Origin: Beta vulgaris subsp. vulgaris
Lineage: Eukaryota > Streptophyta > Magnoliopsida > Caryophyllales > Amaranthaceae
DNA: 64,000 nt
Direction of reading: 5' to 3'
Assembly (NCBI RefSeq): GCF_026745355.1
Contig: NC_079202.1
Span: 50,480,357 to 50,544,356, forward strand
Part shown: positions 61,325-64,000 of the stretch, piece by piece
Layout: each line of letters starts with the position of its first letter
Position numbering within the stretch: the first letter of the stretch is position 1
The notes under the pieces: generated by a model
Database searches by the model: none
Seen by the model: only the letters and a program-made list of their open reading frames with translations
What the model was told of the DNA's origin: nothing
Translations under genes and position numbers: made by a program

Positions 61325-61355
61325 CCCGTGCATCATGCACGGGTCCTAAAACTAG
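61325..61355 (+). other. Helitron 3' hairpin and CTAG terminus
   Basis: CCCGTGC, loop ATCAT, GCACGGG, then TCCTAAAA and CTAG. The stem is 7 bp and perfect. It ends 156 bp after the helicase stop. The same CCCGTGC/GCACGGG stem occurs in inverted orientation at the Helitron ends at 5054 and 37427, so these belong to one family by their 3' ends. Confidence 0.85.
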
Positions 61356-61532
61356 TTTGATCTTAGAAAAAATTGTTCTTCCTATCAAATCGAAGTCTTT
61401 GCTATTGTTCGGTAGTTTTTTGTTTTTTGAGGGGAATTATTTGGTAGTTTATATAGTTTGCTAGGAACAATAATATTTTTAGAAATGAGTCTAATACTCG
61501 GACAAAGGTTAGTGAAATGATCAAAGTATATA

Positions 61533-62626
61533 CTTCCTCCTTTTTTTTAGATGTTACACTTTTGAAAATTGTGGTTCCCTAGGCAAAAATTGAAGAAGGG
61601 ATTAGGAGATGATTAACATGGGGTTTAAGGGAAGGGAGGAGAGAGAAAAGAGGACCCCAACTTGGGTTCCCCACCACCACCCCAACAGCCCAGAGAACTC
61701 CCACCACCACCCCACCACCCACCCGAAATTCGAACCACCCACCCAGCCACCCAAAACCCCACCCCACCCACCCGAAAATCCCACCCAGCCACCCAAAACC
61801 CCACCCCACCCGCCGAAATCCCCACCCAGCCACCCGAAAACCCCACCCAGCCACCCAAAACCCCACCCCACCCGCCGAAATCCCCACCCAGCCACCCGAA
61901 AACCCCACCCAGCCACCGAAAAGCCCACCCCACCTGCCGAAATCCCCACCCACCCGAAAACCCCACCCACCCACCAAAAAGCCCACCCCACCCGCCGAAA
62001 TCCCTACCCACCCACCCACCCAAAAACCCTACCCCATCGCCGAATTCCCCACCCACCCACCCGAAAACCCCAACCATGCGCCGAAAAGCTACCCTAGTCT
62101 CACGAAACCCCACCTCTACAGCCGCAAAATTCCACCCCAACCTCGAAAACCCCACCTCTACTGCCGAAAATGGAGGACATGTGGTTTTGCGCAAAGAAAT
62201 TGCGTGGTTTTCGGTGGGGTGGGGGTGGTGGGAAAGGTTTTCTGGGTGGGGTCGGGTTTTCGGGTGGGTGGGGTGGGATTTTCGAGTGGGTGGGTGGCGA
62301 TTTCGGGTGGGTGGTGGGGTGGTAGTGCGAGTTCGCTGGGCTTATGTGGTGGTGGGTAAGGAGGCTGCGAGGTGGGGAAGGGATGGGGCAGCTGAGGTGG
62401 TGGGGGAGGGGTGGTGGAAGAGAAGGGAGGAGGTTTAATTAATTTAGATTAGTATATAATAAGGTTAAATTAAGTTAGTTTAATTTTGATTAACCTTTAT
62501 AAGTAAGGGTAAGTGAGTAATTTTACAGCATAAAACTTTCCAATTTAGGAAATAAAAAAAAGTGTAATATCTATTTAGAAACATGCAATTTAAGGAAAGT
62601 GTAACATCTAAAAAAAAAGGAGGAAG
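61533..62626. mobile_element. mariner-type MITE carrying a C-rich/G-rich inverted minisatellite
   Basis: TIRs of about 30 bp (CTTCCTCC, T8-9, then AGATGTTACACTTT) are near-perfect and flanked by TA, as in Stowaway/mariner elements. At 1094 bp it is long for a MITE. The left half (61660-62160) is built of CCCACCC, CCGAAATCCCCACC and GCCACCCGAAAACC units; the right half (62195-62440) is the G-rich counterpart. The proline-rich and Gly/Trp-rich open frames across it are repeat by-products. No transposase is present. Confidence 0.75.
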
Positions 62627-63159
62627 TATTAAAAATTTGGGAAGCCTCCCCATATCTTTTTTTTTTCCTTTCTAAAACCCTAGCCACCGTATTCCTTCTT
62701 CATCAGTTAGGGGGTGTCATGGATGATTTCATCCCTAGTAAGCCCCTTTTTCCTTTTATTTTTAGTTTTTAGTTCACTTTCCTGTTTTGTTGAATAAATT
62801 TATTATGAGGTTTTTAGTCTCTGTTGTGGAGATCTTCTTCTCCCGTATGGGAGTTGTGAGTGTGGTTTTTTATGTTTTTAGGTATGATAAATTATTCTTA
62901 TTGGTATTGAAATCTCGGATGCGGTTAACATGGCTCGATCAATAATGTTCTTCTCAAACTATGCCAGAATGATAGACTTCCTCATCAATAGCTATTTGAT
63001 TCAGCAAATACAAGAGGGCTACGTTATATTGCTCGACCTGGTTCATTATAGTTTCTTCGAAGACGAATTTGATTTAACCTTGTTTATTTGTATCTTGTTT
63101 TTCTTTAATATCTATTGTAGATGTCGTTTGGTCTTCAATTAATGAAATTTCTCTTTCAG
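62627..63159. other. no supported gene; possible 5' region of the RNase H remnant
   Basis: T-rich DNA with a short ATG frame (62719, MDDFIPSKPL) soon closed, and an open frame at 62930-63142 without a recognised domain. It may be non-LTR retrotransposon debris linked to the RNase H sequence that follows. Confidence 0.35.
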
Positions 63160-63737
63160 AAAAAATAATAATAATTTGGGAGACAGTGAGTTGGTCCGGA
63201 GTAAGTTAGATGGTGGCTCTAAGGATCTCCAAAAAAGAAATTGGAGATTAAAGGTCGTTTGGTCTCCGCTCCCCATTGGGTTTTTTAAACTAAAATTTGA
63301 TGGTTCTAAGTTAAGTAATGGTAGTACGTCCTTCGGGTTTGTTATTAGAAATTGTGAAGGTGAGGTCTGTCTAAGTGGTGCTAAGTCTCTTGATCCAATG
63401 TTCTCTATACTTTGGTGGAAGAAGCTTGGGGATTTGGGGGAAGGTATTAGGGGGGATCTTTAATTTCTTTGGGTATTGATAAGATCTATATTGAAGGGGA
63501 TAATCTTTCAGTTATTTAAGCTATTAAAAACCTTGGGTAATTAACGGTTTGATTAGTGATGCAGGTGAAGAGCTTAAGAAATTTAAGGAAGTGAAGGTTG
63601 AGCATGTGGTGCGGGAAGCGAATAGTGCAGCGGGTTGGAAGGCTTACCTAGGTCATGTGGCGAAAATGATGTCATATTGGTTTGAATCTCCCTATGTTTC
63701 TTTTTCTGTAATTATTCGTAAGGATGCTTTAGGGTAG
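63160..63737 (+). pseudogene. RNase H-like (RVT_3 type) domain, broken
   Basis: The frame from 63176 reads WSPLPIGFFKLKFDGSKLSN, then GFVIRNCEGEVCLSGAKSLD, the start of a plant RNase H-like domain of the type found in LINE-derived proteins (the D of KFDGS is a catalytic aspartate position). After a stop at 63463 another frame continues with DKIYIEGDNLSVI, and a third (63549-63737) has LKKFKEVKVEHVVREANSAA, which corresponds to the C-terminal HV-REAN-AAD motif. Two breaks and a missing reverse transcriptase show it is a remnant. Enzyme activity is not expected. Confidence 0.7.
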
Positions 63738-64000
63738 CCGTCCTCTTGGATACCTCTTAGTTTTCTTTCTTTTTATAAAAAAATATTTTTTTTATAAGAG
63801 ATTAATTAAGCAATGGATATTATGACGCATAGGGGCACTAGTTTTCCTCTTTGTTATTGGGTTTCTTCTCTAACCCTTTGTTTGTTTCAATCATCCGTAA
63901 GGTGCTTCTATTTGCTCGAGACAATGTCTAGTTTTCCTTTATCAATTAAAAGAAAAACACATGGACCTATTTTTTTTTTTCTTAACTACTTCCTCCATTT
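63738..64000. other. intergenic; a Stowaway-like end starts at the window edge
   Basis: No gene. The last 12 bases (CTTCCTCCATTT after TA, from 63989) match the first bases of the mariner-type element at 61533, so another MITE probably begins here and runs out of the window. Confidence 0.4.

Larger units (their letters stand above)
42204..61355 (+). mobile_element. 19.15-kb Helitron with decayed Rep-helicase and cargo genes
   Basis: The 3' end is textbook: hairpin CCCGTGC-ATCAT-GCACGGG (61325-61343), spacer TCCTAAAA, CTAG (61352-61355), then host T. The proposed 5' end (42204) reads TCTATACTATTATCTAAAGC after a host A and resembles the other Helitron starts in the window. The Rep-helicase occupies the 3' half, on the strand and in the place expected. 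The 5' half carries two copies of an unrecognised gene, three F-box copies and an RPA-like gene. Rolling-circle transposition would copy it without target duplication. The 5' boundary is inferred; a nearer start would leave some cargo outside. Confidence 0.65.

Noticed and set aside
61579..62438. Long proline-rich and glycine/tryptophan-rich open frames on both strands
   Set aside because: They are by-products of the CCCACCC-type repeat inside a TIR-flanked element; several frames are open at once.

Overview
The window is AT-rich plant nuclear DNA, most likely from a eudicot. The evidence is spliced genes with GT-AG introns for plant-specific families (a two-domain B3/REM protein, an ER protein disulfide isomerase ending in KDEL, a type-A response regulator, F-box proteins of the At2g35280 type), plus dense plant transposons (Helitrons, Stowaway/Harbinger-like MITEs, a copia-type LTR element, a SINE). 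The style of the repeats would fit Caryophyllales, but the sequence alone does not fix the species.

Three host genes look intact. A B3-domain gene lies on the minus strand at 1.2-3.0 kb (4 exons, 267 aa). A PDI gene lies on the plus strand at 16.9-22.3 kb (10 coding exons, 508 aa, a 3'-UTR intron, and an exact ER-stress element in the promoter). A type-A two-component response regulator lies on the minus strand at 25.6-33.0 kb (5 exons, 260 aa). Its second intron is swollen by a 2.7-kb LTR retrotransposon with two identical LTRs and by a 148-bp tandem repeat.

Between the host genes are nested transposons. Helitrons or Helitron ends lie at 3.8, 5.1-9.4, 12.3, 13.2-15.6, 15.8 and 37.4-39.3 kb. 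Two 1.5-kb TIR elements in opposite orientation sit at 7.3-8.8 and 22.9-24.4 kb. There are also a Harbinger-like MITE (38.2-39.2 kb), a SINE with a 17-bp target duplication (37.1 kb), and several Stowaway-like MITEs.

The most unusual region is 42.2-61.4 kb. I read it as one Helitron of about 19.15 kb. It has a TC-type 5' end, a decayed Rep-helicase gene (zinc finger, Rep with HUH and tyrosine motifs, PIF1-like helicase), and a textbook 3' hairpin followed by CTAG and a host T. Its 5' half carries two copies of an unrecognised small gene, three At2g35280-like F-box gene copies (one split by a 473-bp TIR element) and an intact short gene resembling the C-terminus of replication protein A. Most ORFs in the element carry single-base frameshifts; the RPA-like gene does not. 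Downstream lie a mariner-type MITE filled with a C-rich/G-rich inverted minisatellite (61.5-62.6 kb) and a broken RNase H-domain sequence (63.2-63.7 kb).
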